In this document: positions 54,483 through 62,288 of the stretch, piece by piece
Numbering within the stretch: position 1 is the stretch's first letter
How the letters are laid out: the number at the start of each line of letters is the position of its first letter
DNA from: Pulveribacter suum
Lineage (GTDB): Bacteria > Pseudomonadota > Gammaproteobacteria > Burkholderiales > Burkholderiaceae_C
NCBI RefSeq assembly: GCF_003013695.1
Contig: NZ_CP027792.1
Location: 1,694,501-1,758,500, forward strand
Length of the DNA: 64,000 bases
Direction: 5' to 3'
Notes under the pieces: generated by a model
What the model was told of the DNA's origin: nothing
What the model saw: only the letters and a program-made list of their open reading frames with translations
Database searches by the model: none
Program-made: the position numbers and the translations under genes

Positions 54483-55628
54483 TCAGCCGCGGTGGTAGCG
54501 CGGGGGCAGGAAGGGCGTGGGTGCCACCTCCATGGGCACGGCCTTGCCGCGCACCAGGGCGTTCAGGCGCGTGCCCGGCTTGGCGAGGTGGGGCGCCACG
54601 TAGCCCAGGGCGACGGGCTTGTCCAGGCTGGGCGCCAGCAGGCCGCTGGTCACCGCGCCGGCGCTCTGGCCGTCTTCGGTGTGCAGCGGCGTGCCCTCGC
54701 GCACGGGCACGCGTTCCAACGCCACCAGGCCGACGCGCTTGCGGGCCAGGCTGGCCGGCTCGTCGATCTGCGCCAGCACCACGCCCGCGCCCGGAAAGCC
54801 GCCCGCGCGCGCGCCACCGGTGCGGCGCACCTTCTGAATGGCCCAGTTCAGGCTGGCCTCGGGCGGCGTGGTGGTGGTGTCGATGTCATTGCCGTACAGG
54901 CACAGGCCGGCTTCCAGGCGCAGCGAGTTGCGCGCGCCCAGGCCAATGGGTTTCACTTCGGGCTGCGCCAGCAGCGCGCGCGCCAGGTCTTCAGCATTCG
55001 CTGCGGGCACGGAGATCTCGAAGCCGTCCTCGCCGGTGTAGCCGCTGCGGGTGATGAACAGCGGCACGCCCTGCCAGTCGAACGGGCCGCCGCTCATGAA
55101 GACCAGCTGCTGCACGCCGGGCACCAGGCGCGCCAGCGCCGCGGCGGCCTGCGGGCCTTGCAGCGCCAGCAGGCCCTGGTCGGGCAGCGGGCGCACTTCG
55201 CAGCGGCTGCCGATGCGCGCCTGGATGTGGGCGATGTCGCCCACCTTGCAGGCGCCGTTGACGATCAGGAACAGGGTGTCTTCGCCATCGACCTGGCCCT
55301 GGTTGAAGAACATCAGGTCGTCGATCACGCCGCCTTCGTCGTTAAGCAGCAGGCCGTAGCGCTGGCGGCCCACGGGCAGGTCGATCACATCGACAGGTAC
55401 GAGCGATTCCAGCGCCGCGGCCGCATCCGACCCTTTAAGCAGCAGTTGCCCCATGTGCGAGACGTCGAACAGCCCGGCCTGCGCGCGCGTGTGCAGGTGC
55501 TCGGCCATCAGGCCGGCCGGGTACTGAACGGGCATGGAATAGCCGGCAAAGGGCACCATGCGCGCGCCCAGCTCCAGGTGCAGGGCGTGCAGGGGGGTCT
55601 TGAGCAGGGTGTCGTCGGTGGTGGACAT
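54483..55628 (-). CDS. gcvT: Glycine cleavage system aminomethyltransferase, T protein
   Basis: The 381-residue enzyme releases ammonia from the aminomethyl-lipoyl arm and makes 5,10-methylenetetrahydrofolate. Conserved folate-site segments are FAGYSMPVQYPAG, AGLFDVSHMGQL, SGYTGEDGFEI and RLEAGLCLYGNDID. I chose ATG 55628; the very long open frame upstream is the riboswitch read by chance. It is the first gene after the tandem glycine riboswitch. Confidence 0.96.
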   Translation of the reverse strand: MSTTDDTLLKTPLHALHLELGARMVPFAGYSMPVQYPAGLMAEHLHTRAQAGLFDVSHMGQLLLKGSDAAAALESLVPVDVIDLPVGRQRYGLLLNDEGGVIDDLMFFNQGQVDGEDTLFLIVNGACKVGDIAHIQARIGSRCEVRPLPDQGLLALQGPQAAAALARLVPGVQQLVFMSGGPFDWQGVPLFITRSGYTGEDGFEISVPAANAEDLARALLAQPEVKPIGLGARNSLRLEAGLCLYGNDIDTTTTPPEASLNWAIQKVRRTGGARAGGFPGAGVVLAQIDEPASLARKRVGLVALERVPVREGTPLHTEDGQSAGAVTSGLLAPSLDKPVALGYVAPHLAKPGTRLNALVRGKAVPMEVAPTPFLPPRYHRG

Positions 55629-55664
55629 GGGCGGGCAGGTTCCAAAGCAAATGGTGATGCGGCC

Positions 55665-55695
55665 CCGCTTGCTGGCTGGAGCCCCAAGATTTGCC
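55665..55695 (+). repeat. Degenerate P1 repeat in the gcvT leader
   Basis: CCGCTTGCTGGCTGGAGCCC then CAAGATTTGCC matches the P1 tail with the CAAGCG arm deleted. It lies between the second glycine aptamer and gcvT, where the expression platform should be. Confidence 0.5.
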
Positions 55696-55696
55696 C

Positions 55697-55905
55697 GGCT
55701 GTCCGCTTTACCTGAGAGATTCACCCCGCGCGCGGGGCTTGCTCCTTCGGTGGGCCGGATCGCGCTCCACAGCGCCTCCGGCCTCTCTCCAGCAAGGGAA
55801 ACGCCCGCATCCCTGCGGGCGTGTCGCCAGTCCTTTTGCCTGAGCGTTTGGCCGCTGCCTGCGCCTTCGGCGGCCCCGCGCGGGGGCTCTCTCCTGACGG
55901 GCGCC
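55697..55905 (-). promoter_or_regulatory. Tandem glycine riboswitch controlling gcvTHP
   Basis: On the minus strand two glycine aptamers follow one another. Aptamer 1 (about 55905-55823) has AGGAGAGAG, the CCGCCGAAGGCGC bulge and CGCTCAGGCAAAAGGACTGG. Aptamer 2 (about 55795-55697) has CTGGAGAGAG, CACCGAAGGAGCAA and CTCTCAGGTAAAGCGGACAG. These are the conserved cores of the class. Such tandem elements usually switch gcv genes on when glycine is abundant. The linker is unusual in holding a strong GC hairpin (55802-55821). Confidence 0.96.
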
Positions 55906-56122
55906 AGTGTAGTGGATTGCGGGCACCGCGCAGCAGGCTTTTGCAGCGCCCCGCCGCAGGAGCCGGTGGCGCCCTTGCGCCTGCGGCGGCGCTCGAAAGG
56001 ATGCCGTCCGACGCGGCTCCAGGAACCGCCCCCACCCTGATGCCACGTGGCAGGCAGAAGCTCGCACCCTGTGCTTTGAAGCGACCGACTGTTCGTGCTT
56101 TTGTCCAAGAAAGGCCTCTGCC

Positions 56123-56713
56123 ATGAAGACGTTGACCAACAAGCTGTTTCCGGGCCCGATCGCCATGATCCAGTTCGACCACATGCATGTGCTGTCGACC
56201 TACCACCAGTTTCATCCGGACACGCGCCCCAGCGTGAAGGAAGGTCTGGTCAAGACGGTCTGCGCCGCCATTGAAATCCACGCGCAGCTCGAAGAGGAAA
56301 TCTTCTACCCGGCGGTGCGGGAGGCAACGACGGACGAGTTCATCAAGCGCAGCGTCCACGACCACGACGAGCTTCGCGGTTTCATCGATCGCCTGCGCGC
56401 CATAGAGTCGACCGACCCCGACTACGACCAGACCTTCGACGCCATGATCAGGCTGGTCATGCACCATGCTGCAGAGGAGGAGACGGTGATGCTGCCCGAG
56501 GCCGAGCGCTGTCTGTCCCCCGAGCGCCTCGACGAATTGGGCGCGCAGATGACCAAGCGCCGCCTTGAACTCACGGTTCCGCGCACCGGCGAGATTGCCG
56601 GCAACATGCTGCGCGCAATGCCTGCGAGCACCATTGCGATGACGGCGGGTGCGCTGGTGTCAGGTGCGGCGCTGGCCACTTGGCTAGGGCGCGGTAGGCA
56701 GCACCGCCGCTGA
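56123..56713 (+). CDS. Hemerythrin HHE-domain protein with C-terminal membrane segment
   Basis: The 196-residue product has a four-helix HHE domain with the metal-ligand pattern His in QFDHMHVLSTYHQF, His and Glu in EIHAQLEEEIFYP, His in VHDHDELRGFI, and HHAAEEETVMLPEAE. Such proteins bind a di-iron centre and may sense or carry O2 or NO. The last 40 residues (ASTIAMTAGALVSGAALATWLG) look like one membrane helix, so the domain is probably tethered. It is divergent from the gcv operon. The start is ATG 56123. The 217 bases between it and the riboswitch hold no recognisable gene. Confidence 0.85.
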   Translation: MKTLTNKLFPGPIAMIQFDHMHVLSTYHQFHPDTRPSVKEGLVKTVCAAIEIHAQLEEEIFYPAVREATTDEFIKRSVHDHDELRGFIDRLRAIESTDPDYDQTFDAMIRLVMHHAAEEETVMLPEAERCLSPERLDELGAQMTKRRLELTVPRTGEIAGNMLRAMPASTIAMTAGALVSGAALATWLGRGRQHRR

Positions 56714-56799
56714 CAGAAATGGCCATTTCCGTAGGTTGAGGAAGGTTCCGGCTTGGCTGCCGGGCGGCTCCTCTGCCTCACGGCACTGCCCACCCAGGG

Positions 56800-58077
56800 C
56801 TACCTGGCGTACACCAGGTCGCGCAAGAACAGCGACAGCTGCGGCACGTAGGTGATGACCAGCAGGCACACCAGGATCACCCCCACGAAGGGCAGCAGGT
56901 GCCCGACGATCCGATCCAGCGAGATGCGCGCCACCGTGCAGGCAGCGAACAGGTTCACGCCGAAGGGCGGGGTGATCATGCCCAGGGCCAGGTTCACCAC
57001 CATGATGAGCCCGAAGTGCACCGGGTCCACGCCGAAGTGCTGCGCCACTGGCGCCAGTATGGGCCCCAGCACGATGATGGCGGCGCTGGTCTCGATGAAC
57101 ATGCCGATCAGAAACAGCGCCACGTTCACGCCCAGCAGGAACAGCGCCGGCGTCTGCAGCACCTCCTGCAGCCAGCGCCCGATGGCGTCAGGCACGCCGG
57201 CACGGGTGATCAGAAAGGCGAACAGCCCGGCGTTGGCGATGATGAACATGATCACCGCCGAAGACATGGCGGACTTCTTCAGCACCGCGGCCAGGTCGCG
57301 CGGCTTGATCTCGCGGTAGATCAGCATGCCCACCACCAGCGCATAGAACACCGCCACGGCCGAGGCTTCGGTCGGCGTGAAGACGCCGCCGTAGATGCCG
57401 CCCAGAATGATCACGGGCATCAGCAGCGCCCAGCCCGCCTGCAGCAGCGCGCGGCCAAACGGCATGCGGCCGTCGCCGTCGTGCTTGCCCCAGCCCTTGT
57501 ATTTGCAATACACCCAGACGAACAGCATCAGCGCGCCGCTGATCAAGAGGCCCGGCCCGAAGCCGGCGATGAACAGCTCGCCGATCGAGACCTCGGCGCT
57601 GACGCCGTACAGGATCATGGGAATCGACGGCGGGATGATCACGCCCAGCTCGGCGCTGGTGGCCTGCAGTGCGGCGGCGTAGCTGGTCGGGTAGCCGTGC
57701 TTGATGAGGGCCGGGATCAGGATGGCGCCGATGGCAAAGGTCGTCGCCACCGACGAGCCCGACACGGCGGCGAAGATCATGCAGGTCAGCACGCACGTCA
57801 TTGGCAGGCCGCCCTGCACGCCGCCGACCAGGCTCTTGGCAAATTCGACCAGGCGGCGCGAGATGCCGCCGGTCTCCATCAGGTTGCCGGCCAGGATGAA
57901 AAACGGAATGGCGGCCAGGGGGAACTTGTTGATCGCGCCGAACATTTCCTTCACGGCGATCAGCATGCTGGCGTTGGCCACCTGGATGCCCAGGATGGAC
58001 GCCAGGCCGATGGACACGGCCACCGAGATGCTTAAAGCGAAGCACAGCGCCATGGTGGAGATCATGACAATGCTCAT
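56800..58077 (-). CDS. dctM: TRAP transporter large permease (DctM family)
   Basis: The 425-residue membrane protein has about twelve hydrophobic segments. DctM signatures are IPFFILAGNLMETGGISRRLVEFAKSLVGG, GSSVATTFAIGAILIPALIKHGYP, ELGVIIPPSIPMILYGV and GMITPPFGVNLFAACTVA. It forms the sodium-driven channel of a TRAP importer with the DctQ and DctP genes upstream. The ATG overlaps the dctQ stop by four bases. Confidence 0.95.
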   Translation of the reverse strand: MSIVMISTMALCFALSISVAVSIGLASILGIQVANASMLIAVKEMFGAINKFPLAAIPFFILAGNLMETGGISRRLVEFAKSLVGGVQGGLPMTCVLTCMIFAAVSGSSVATTFAIGAILIPALIKHGYPTSYAAALQATSAELGVIIPPSIPMILYGVSAEVSIGELFIAGFGPGLLISGALMLFVWVYCKYKGWGKHDGDGRMPFGRALLQAGWALLMPVIILGGIYGGVFTPTEASAVAVFYALVVGMLIYREIKPRDLAAVLKKSAMSSAVIMFIIANAGLFAFLITRAGVPDAIGRWLQEVLQTPALFLLGVNVALFLIGMFIETSAAIIVLGPILAPVAQHFGVDPVHFGLIMVVNLALGMITPPFGVNLFAACTVARISLDRIVGHLLPFVGVILVCLLVITYVPQLSLFLRDLVYAR

Positions 58078-58574
58078 TGCGCGGTCTCCAGTTCCTGGCG
58101 GCGCGGGTCCAGCAGGTTGCCGACGATGCCGGGGATGCTCAAAAGGCCTCCCACTGGCAGGGCCAGGTAGGCCCAGAACATGGACAGCGACTCCAGCCCG
58201 GCCATGGTCTGCACGCCGCCGCGGCGCGCGTAGTCAAAGCCCCACCAGATCAGCACGGCGCACAGGATAAGCGCGGCCACGCACACCACCCAGTCCAGCA
58301 CGCGGCGCAGCGGCGGCGGGCTCCAGCGGTACAGCACGTCCACGCTGACCATGGCGCCCTGGCGAAACGCCATGGGGATGGCCAGGAACACCATCCAGAT
58401 CAGGCTGAAGCGGATCAGCACCTCCGTCCACTCGGCCGGCTCCTCAAACACGAAGCGCATCAATATCTGGAACATGCCCAGGCTGGCGGCCACGCCCAGC
58501 ATGGCGCAGGCCAGCGCCATGGAAGCGCCGGTGCTCCAGCGCTCCAGGTGCAGGAATAGGGGTTTCATGCGCAT
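58074..58574 (-). CDS. dctQ: TRAP transporter small permease (DctQ family)
   Basis: The 166-residue protein has four hydrophobic helices, with the DctQ motif FVFEEPAEWTEVLIRFSLIWMVFLAIPMAFRQGAMVSVDVL. It is the adaptor subunit of the TRAP transporter. The start is ATG 58574 or ATG 58568, which are two codons apart. It overlaps dctM and is separated from dctP by a hairpin with a T run and a partial P1 repeat. Confidence 0.9.
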   Translation of the reverse strand: MRMKPLFLHLERWSTGASMALACAMLGVAASLGMFQILMRFVFEEPAEWTEVLIRFSLIWMVFLAIPMAFRQGAMVSVDVLYRWSPPPLRRVLDWVVCVAALILCAVLIWWGFDYARRGGVQTMAGLESLSMFWAYLALPVGGLLSIPGIVGNLLDPRRQELETAQ

Positions 58575-58602
58575 GGCAAAGAGGCTTTCTTGTCTTGCAA
58601 CG

Positions 58603-58633
58603 AAAAACGCCCGTGGCGCATGATCCACGGGCG
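58603..58633 (-). terminator. Stem-loop with T run between dctP and dctQ (attenuator)
   Basis: On the minus strand CGCCCGTGG-ATCATGCG-CCACGGGCG is followed by TTTTT. It has a nine-base-pair stem. It lies inside the dctPQM transcript, so it probably ends part of the transcripts after the receptor gene and lowers dctQM expression. Confidence 0.7.
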
Positions 58634-58657
58634 CTGGTAGCTATGAAAAGCATAGCG
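58630..58657 (-). repeat. Partial P1 repeat between dctP and dctQ
   Basis: GGCGCTGGTAGCTATGAAAA followed by GCATAGC matches the last half of the inverted P1 element. It sits against the attenuator hairpin. Confidence 0.6.
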
Positions 58658-58666
58658 CTAGCGCGC

Positions 58667-59638
58667 TCACTTGTAGTTGCGGATCTTGTCCAGGTTGGCC
58701 TTGCCGAAGTCTTTTTCGAACTGCGCGTTCACCGGGGCCAGCGCGGCGACGAACTTGGACTTGTCCAGGTCGTCGATGACGGTCATGCCCTTGGCGCGCA
58801 GGTCGGCCACGCCCTTGGCATCGTCCTCGTCCACGCGCGCGCGGTTGGCGCGGGTGCCTTCCTTGGCGGCGTCGATGAAGGCCTGCTTGTCCTGCGCCGA
58901 GAGCTTGTCAAACGTTGCCTTGTTCATCACGAAGATGCACGGCGAATAGACGTGGCCGGTGAGCGACAGGTGCTTTTGCACCTGGTCGAACTTGGCCGAG
59001 ATGATGACGGGCAGGGGGTTTTCCTGGCCGTCCACGGTGCCCTGCTGCAGCGCGGTGAAGACCTCGGGGAAGGCCATGGGCGTGGTGATGATGCCAAAGC
59101 CCTTGTACGCGGCGATGTGCACCGGGTTCTCCATGGTGCGCAGCTTCAGGCCCTTCAGGTCCTCGGGCGCCCGCACGTCGCGCTTGCTGTTGGTCATGTG
59201 GCGAAAGCCGTTTTCCGCCCAGGCCAGCGCCTTGAAGCCCTTGGCATCGAACTTGGCGAGCAGGTCCTGGCCGATGGGGCCGTCCAGCACCGCGCGGGCG
59301 TGCGCCTTGTCGCGAAACAGGAAGGGCACGTCCAGGATCTTGGTCTCGGGCACGAAGTTGGGCACCGGGCCGGTGGAGCTGAACGCCAGCTCCTGCGTGC
59401 CCAGCTGCACCGCCTCGATGGATTCGCGCTCGCCGCCCAGGGCGCCGTTGTAGAAGGTCTGCACCTTGTAGCGCCCGTCCGTGCGCTTTTCCACTTCCTT
59501 GGCGAAAGTGTCGATGGCCACCCCCTGGTGCGAGTTCTGCGCCGTGGAGATGCTGATGCGCATGGTGGTCTGCGCCAGGGCGCTGCCGGCCATGCCGAGC
59601 GCAAGGGCCAGGCCCAGGGCCAGTCGGGTGGGTCGCAT
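58667..59638 (-). CDS. dctP: TRAP transporter substrate-binding protein (DctP family)
   Basis: The 323-residue receptor has a signal peptide (MRPTRLALGLALALGMAGSALAQ). DctP signatures are SHQGVAIDTFAKEVEKRTDGRYKVQTFYNGALGGERESIEAVQLG, ENGFRHMTNSKRDVRAPEDLKGLKLRTMENPVH and QQGTVDGQENPLPVI, with the conserved Arg that grips a carboxylate. The ligand is thus probably an organic acid. I chose ATG 59638, since the upstream extension lacks a signal. It is first in dctPQM, divergent from an Lrp gene. Confidence 0.94.
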   Translation of the reverse strand: MRPTRLALGLALALGMAGSALAQTTMRISISTAQNSHQGVAIDTFAKEVEKRTDGRYKVQTFYNGALGGERESIEAVQLGTQELAFSSTGPVPNFVPETKILDVPFLFRDKAHARAVLDGPIGQDLLAKFDAKGFKALAWAENGFRHMTNSKRDVRAPEDLKGLKLRTMENPVHIAAYKGFGIITTPMAFPEVFTALQQGTVDGQENPLPVIISAKFDQVQKHLSLTGHVYSPCIFVMNKATFDKLSAQDKQAFIDAAKEGTRANRARVDEDDAKGVADLRAKGMTVIDDLDKSKFVAALAPVNAQFEKDFGKANLDKIRNYK

Positions 59639-59873
59639 GGGTGATGTCTCCTGAATGCTGTACGAGTGAACCAAAAAATTATGGCGGTGCAGCATTCGAA
59701 GGCCATCGGGGTTTGTGCCGGTTTGCGCCTGCGTGTGTGACGCCAGGGTGACAGCCGTCGGCAGGTCCTTTGCCAAGCCCCCGCCCGGCGGTAACCGGGC
59801 GGGGCTGTGGTCAATGTCGTGCGCCCCGGTAAGAGCGCCTTGATGGGTCAGAAGTATGCGTGGGGGTCGGCAG

Positions 59874-59894
59874 ATGGATTTGCTGAAATTCCAT
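59874..59894. promoter_or_regulatory. Possible second Lrp-type site
   Basis: ATGGATTTGCTGAAATTCCA then T has perfect outer arms (ATGGA and TCCAT) around an AT-rich centre. Its centre is about 34 bases, close to three helical turns, from the better site at 59918, as expected for cooperating Lrp dimers. Confidence 0.35.
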
Positions 59895-59909
59895 CGTTTT
59901 GGCGTCTCA

Positions 59910-59926
59910 GCAGAAGAATTTTCTGC
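59910..59926. promoter_or_regulatory. Predicted Lrp-type operator upstream of the Lrp gene
   Basis: GCAGAAGAATTTTCTGC has perfect GCAGAA/TTCTGC arms. The inner 15-mer CAGAAGAATTTTCTG agrees with the Lrp consensus YAGHAWATTWTDCTR at 13 of 15 positions. It ends 30 bases before the lrp start codon, a position suited to autoregulation. Confidence 0.65.
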
Positions 59927-59956
59927 CCATTCGCCGTTTCGTGAATAATTATCTGA

Positions 59957-60412
59957 ATGGATCGCCTAGACAGAAAAATCCTCTCCGTCCTGCAGCGCGA
60001 CGCGCGTGCCAGCCTGCAGGAGATCGGCGCCGCCGTGGGGCTGTCGCCCTCGCCCTGCTGGGGCCGCATCAAGAAGATGGAGGACGCCGGCGTCATTCAG
60101 GGCTACACCGTGCGCCTGGACCCGCTGGCCCTGGGCCTGGGTGACACCGTGCTGGTCATGGTCACGCTGGACAGCCATTCGGACAACACGCTGGAAAAAT
60201 TTGGCGAGGTGCTGGCCAGCATCCCCGAGGTGGTGGAGGCCCACCTGGTCTCGGGCGACTACGACTACCTGTTGCGCGTCGTGGTGAAAGACACGCGCGA
60301 CTACGAGCGACTGCTGCGCGAGAAGCTCTACAAGATCAAGGGCATACGTCACAGCCGCTCGAGCTTCGTTTTGCGGACATTGAAAAAGGCCGATCTGCCC
60401 CTCGGTGTCTGA
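59957..60412 (+). CDS. Lrp/AsnC family transcriptional regulator
   Basis: The 151-residue product has an N-terminal helix-turn-helix (LDRKILSVLQRDARASLQEIGAAVGLSPSPCWGRIKKMEDAGVI) and a C-terminal RAM effector domain (VVEAHLVSGDYDYLLRVVVKDTRDYERLL). Such regulators respond to amino acids or related molecules. It is divergent from the dctPQM transporter genes and the likely regulator of itself and perhaps of them. A P1 repeat follows the stop. Confidence 0.93.
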   Translation: MDRLDRKILSVLQRDARASLQEIGAAVGLSPSPCWGRIKKMEDAGVIQGYTVRLDPLALGLGDTVLVMVTLDSHSDNTLEKFGEVLASIPEVVEAHLVSGDYDYLLRVVVKDTRDYERLLREKLYKIKGIRHSRSSFVLRTLKKADLPLGV

Positions 60413-60414
60413 GG

Positions 60415-60473
60415 TTCAAATCGGCCTGTAGCGCCCGCCAGTCAAGCGCTGGAAGCTATTGAAACGATAGTGA
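60415..60473 (-). repeat. Palindromic repeat P1, copy between lrp and the ABC ATPase gene
   Basis: The full inverted copy reads TTCAAATCGGCCTGTAGCGC, CCGCCAGTCAAGCGCTGG, AAGCTATTGAAACGATAG. It starts two bases after the lrp stop and ends five bases before the convergent ATPase stop, so it serves both 3' ends. Confidence 0.9.
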
Positions 60474-60477
60474 ATGG

Positions 60478-61272
60478 TCAGCCCAGCAGCAGTGCGTCGT
60501 CCGACAGCTTCTCGCCGCGCACGCGCTCGAACATCTGCAGCAGGTCGGGCACGTCCATGCGCGCGCGCTCTTCGCCCGAGACGTCCAGCACCACCTGGCC
60601 CTGGTGCAGCATGACGGTGCGCTGGCCCACGTCCAGGGCCTGGCGCATGCTGTGCGTGACCATCATGGTGGTCAGCTTGTTCTCGGCCACGATGCGGTCG
60701 GTGAGCTGCAGCACGAAGTCGGCGGTGCGCGGGTCCAGCGCCGCGGTGTGCTCGTCCAGCAGCAGGATGCGGGACGGCTGCAGCGCCGCCATCAAGAGGC
60801 TCACGGCCTGGCGCTGGCCGCCCGACAGCAGGCCGATGCGGTCGGTGAGGCGGTTTTCCAGTCCCAGGCCCAGCGTGGACAGGCGCTCGCGGTACATGGC
60901 GCGCTCGGCAGCCTTGACGGCGCCGCGCAGCCCGCGGCGCGTGCCGCGCTGCTGGGCCAGGGCCATGTTCTCCTCTATGGTCAGGTCTTCGCAGGTGCCG
61001 GCCATCGGGTCCTGGAAGACACGGGCGACGCGCTGGGCGCGCGACCACACCGGCTGGCGCGTCACATCCAGGCCGTCGATGGCGATGCGCCCCGAGTCCA
61101 CGCCCAGATCGCCCGAGATGGCGTTCAGGAAAGTGGACTTGCCGGCGCCGTTGGAGCCGATGACGGTGACGAACTGTCCGGCCGGGATGTCCAGCGACAT
61201 GCCGCGCAGTGCCCGCGTTTCGATGGGCGTGCCGTGGTTGAAGGTGATGTGCAGGTCTTGTGCGCTCAACAT
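60478..61272 (-). CDS. ABC transporter ATP-binding protein (PF04392-receptor type importer)
   Basis: The 264-residue ATPase has Walker A GSNGAGKST, signature LSGGQRQAVSLLMAAL and Walker B ILLLDEHTAALDPRTADFV, with His in the switch place following THSMRQALD. The EHTAALD variant of Walker B is typical of the ATPases paired with this permease and receptor type. I chose ATG 61272. It is the third gene of receptor-permease-ATPase. Related systems have been assigned to tryptophan or other amino-acid-like cargo, but the ligand here is unknown. Confidence 0.9.
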   Translation of the reverse strand: MLSAQDLHITFNHGTPIETRALRGMSLDIPAGQFVTVIGSNGAGKSTFLNAISGDLGVDSGRIAIDGLDVTRQPVWSRAQRVARVFQDPMAGTCEDLTIEENMALAQQRGTRRGLRGAVKAAERAMYRERLSTLGLGLENRLTDRIGLLSGGQRQAVSLLMAALQPSRILLLDEHTAALDPRTADFVLQLTDRIVAENKLTTMMVTHSMRQALDVGQRTVMLHQGQVVLDVSGEERARMDVPDLLQMFERVRGEKLSDDALLLG

Positions 61273-61289
61273 GGTCTGTTCCTTTCGAT

Positions 61290-62198
61290 TCACAGGCTCT
61301 TGGGCGCGTCGGGCAGGCGCCGGCTCTTGAGGCGGCGCTTGAGCTGCGGAATGATCAGGGCCACGGTCACCAGCACGGCGGTCACCAGGTTCAGGTCCTG
61401 CGCTTTGAGGCCGATGAAGTCGCTGTTGAGCGCGGCGGCGATGAAGAAGCGATAGACGATGGCGCCGATGATGACGGCCAGCGTGGCGAGGACGATGCGC
61501 CGCGACGGCAGGATGCTTTCGCCCACGATCACCGCGGCCAGGCCGATGACGATGGTGCCGATGCCCATGGAGATGTCCGAGCCGCCCTGCGTCTGTGCGA
61601 AGAGGGCGCCGGCCAAGCCGACCAGCGCGTTCGATACCGCCATGCCCAGCAGCACCATGGCGCCGGTGTTGATGCCCTGCGCGCGCGCCATGCGGGCGTT
61701 GGAGCCGGTGGCGCGGATCGACAGGCCGCGCTCGGTGGCGAAGAACCAGTCCATGGCCAGCTTGGCAGCGATGACGATCACCACCAGCAGCAGCGGGCGC
61801 CACCAGTAGTCCTCCAGCCCCTGGGGCTGCAGCAGCGTGAACACCGTGGCGTCGTTGATCAGCGGCACGTTGGGCCCGCCCATGATGCGCAAATTGACCG
61901 AGTACAGCGCGATCATCATCAGGATGGAGGCCAGCAGGTCCATGATCTTCAGGCGCACGTTCAGCCAGCCGGTGACGAGGCCCGCCGCCGCCCCGGCGGC
62001 CGTGGCGGCCAGCGTGGCGAGGAAGGGATGGGTGCCGGTGGAAATCAGGATGGCGCAGACCGCGCCGCCCAGCGGAAAGCTGCCGTCCACGGTGAGGTCG
62101 GGAAAGCGCAGCAGGCGAAAGGAGATGAACACGCCGAGGGCGACCAGGCTGAAGATCAGCCCGATCTCGATGGCGCCCAGCAGGGAAAACAGGGACAT
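61290..62198 (-). CDS. ABC transporter permease (branched-chain/ribose permease type)
   Basis: The 302-residue inner-membrane protein has about eight to nine hydrophobic segments. The family motif is FRLLRFPDLTVDGSFPLGGAV, and the coupling loop is TERGLSIRATGSNARMARAQGINTGAMVLLGMAVSNALVGLAGAL. It is 17 bases ahead of the ATPase gene and separated from the receptor gene by a terminator-like hairpin. Confidence 0.92.
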   Translation of the reverse strand: MSLFSLLGAIEIGLIFSLVALGVFISFRLLRFPDLTVDGSFPLGGAVCAILISTGTHPFLATLAATAAGAAAGLVTGWLNVRLKIMDLLASILMMIALYSVNLRIMGGPNVPLINDATVFTLLQPQGLEDYWWRPLLLVVIVIAAKLAMDWFFATERGLSIRATGSNARMARAQGINTGAMVLLGMAVSNALVGLAGALFAQTQGGSDISMGIGTIVIGLAAVIVGESILPSRRIVLATLAVIIGAIVYRFFIAAALNSDFIGLKAQDLNLVTAVLVTVALIIPQLKRRLKSRRLPDAPKSL

Positions 62199-62211
62199 GG
62201 AAGGGCGGGAG

Positions 62212-62246
62212 CTAAAAATAAAAAAGCAGGAGCCAAAGGCTCCTGC
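62212..62246 (-). terminator. Intrinsic terminator/attenuator between receptor and permease genes
   Basis: On the minus strand GCAGGAGCC-TTT-GGCTCCTGC is followed by TTTTTTATTTTTAG. It has a perfect nine-base-pair stem. It lies in the middle of the ABC operon, after the receptor gene, so it should make the receptor mRNA more abundant than that for permease and ATPase. Confidence 0.9.
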
Positions 62247-62288
62247 GGGGGTGTTCGAGGCTGTGCCGGTCCGTGGGACCAGGGGCCT

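Larger units (their letters stand above)
59639..59956. promoter_or_regulatory. dctP-lrp divergent control region
   Basis: This 318-base gap holds no gene. A strong palindrome at 59775-59806 (AGCCCCCGCCCGG and CCGGGCGGGGCT around a CGGTAA loop) has no T run. Nearer lrp the base composition becomes AT-rich, with two candidate regulator sites at 59874-59894 and 59910-59926. Both transporter and regulator promoters should lie here. Confidence 0.5.

Noticed and set aside
54483..56108. gcvT extended to a 541-residue protein
   Set aside because: The extra N-terminal part is the glycine riboswitch read as protein. ATG 55628 gives the conserved GcvT start.
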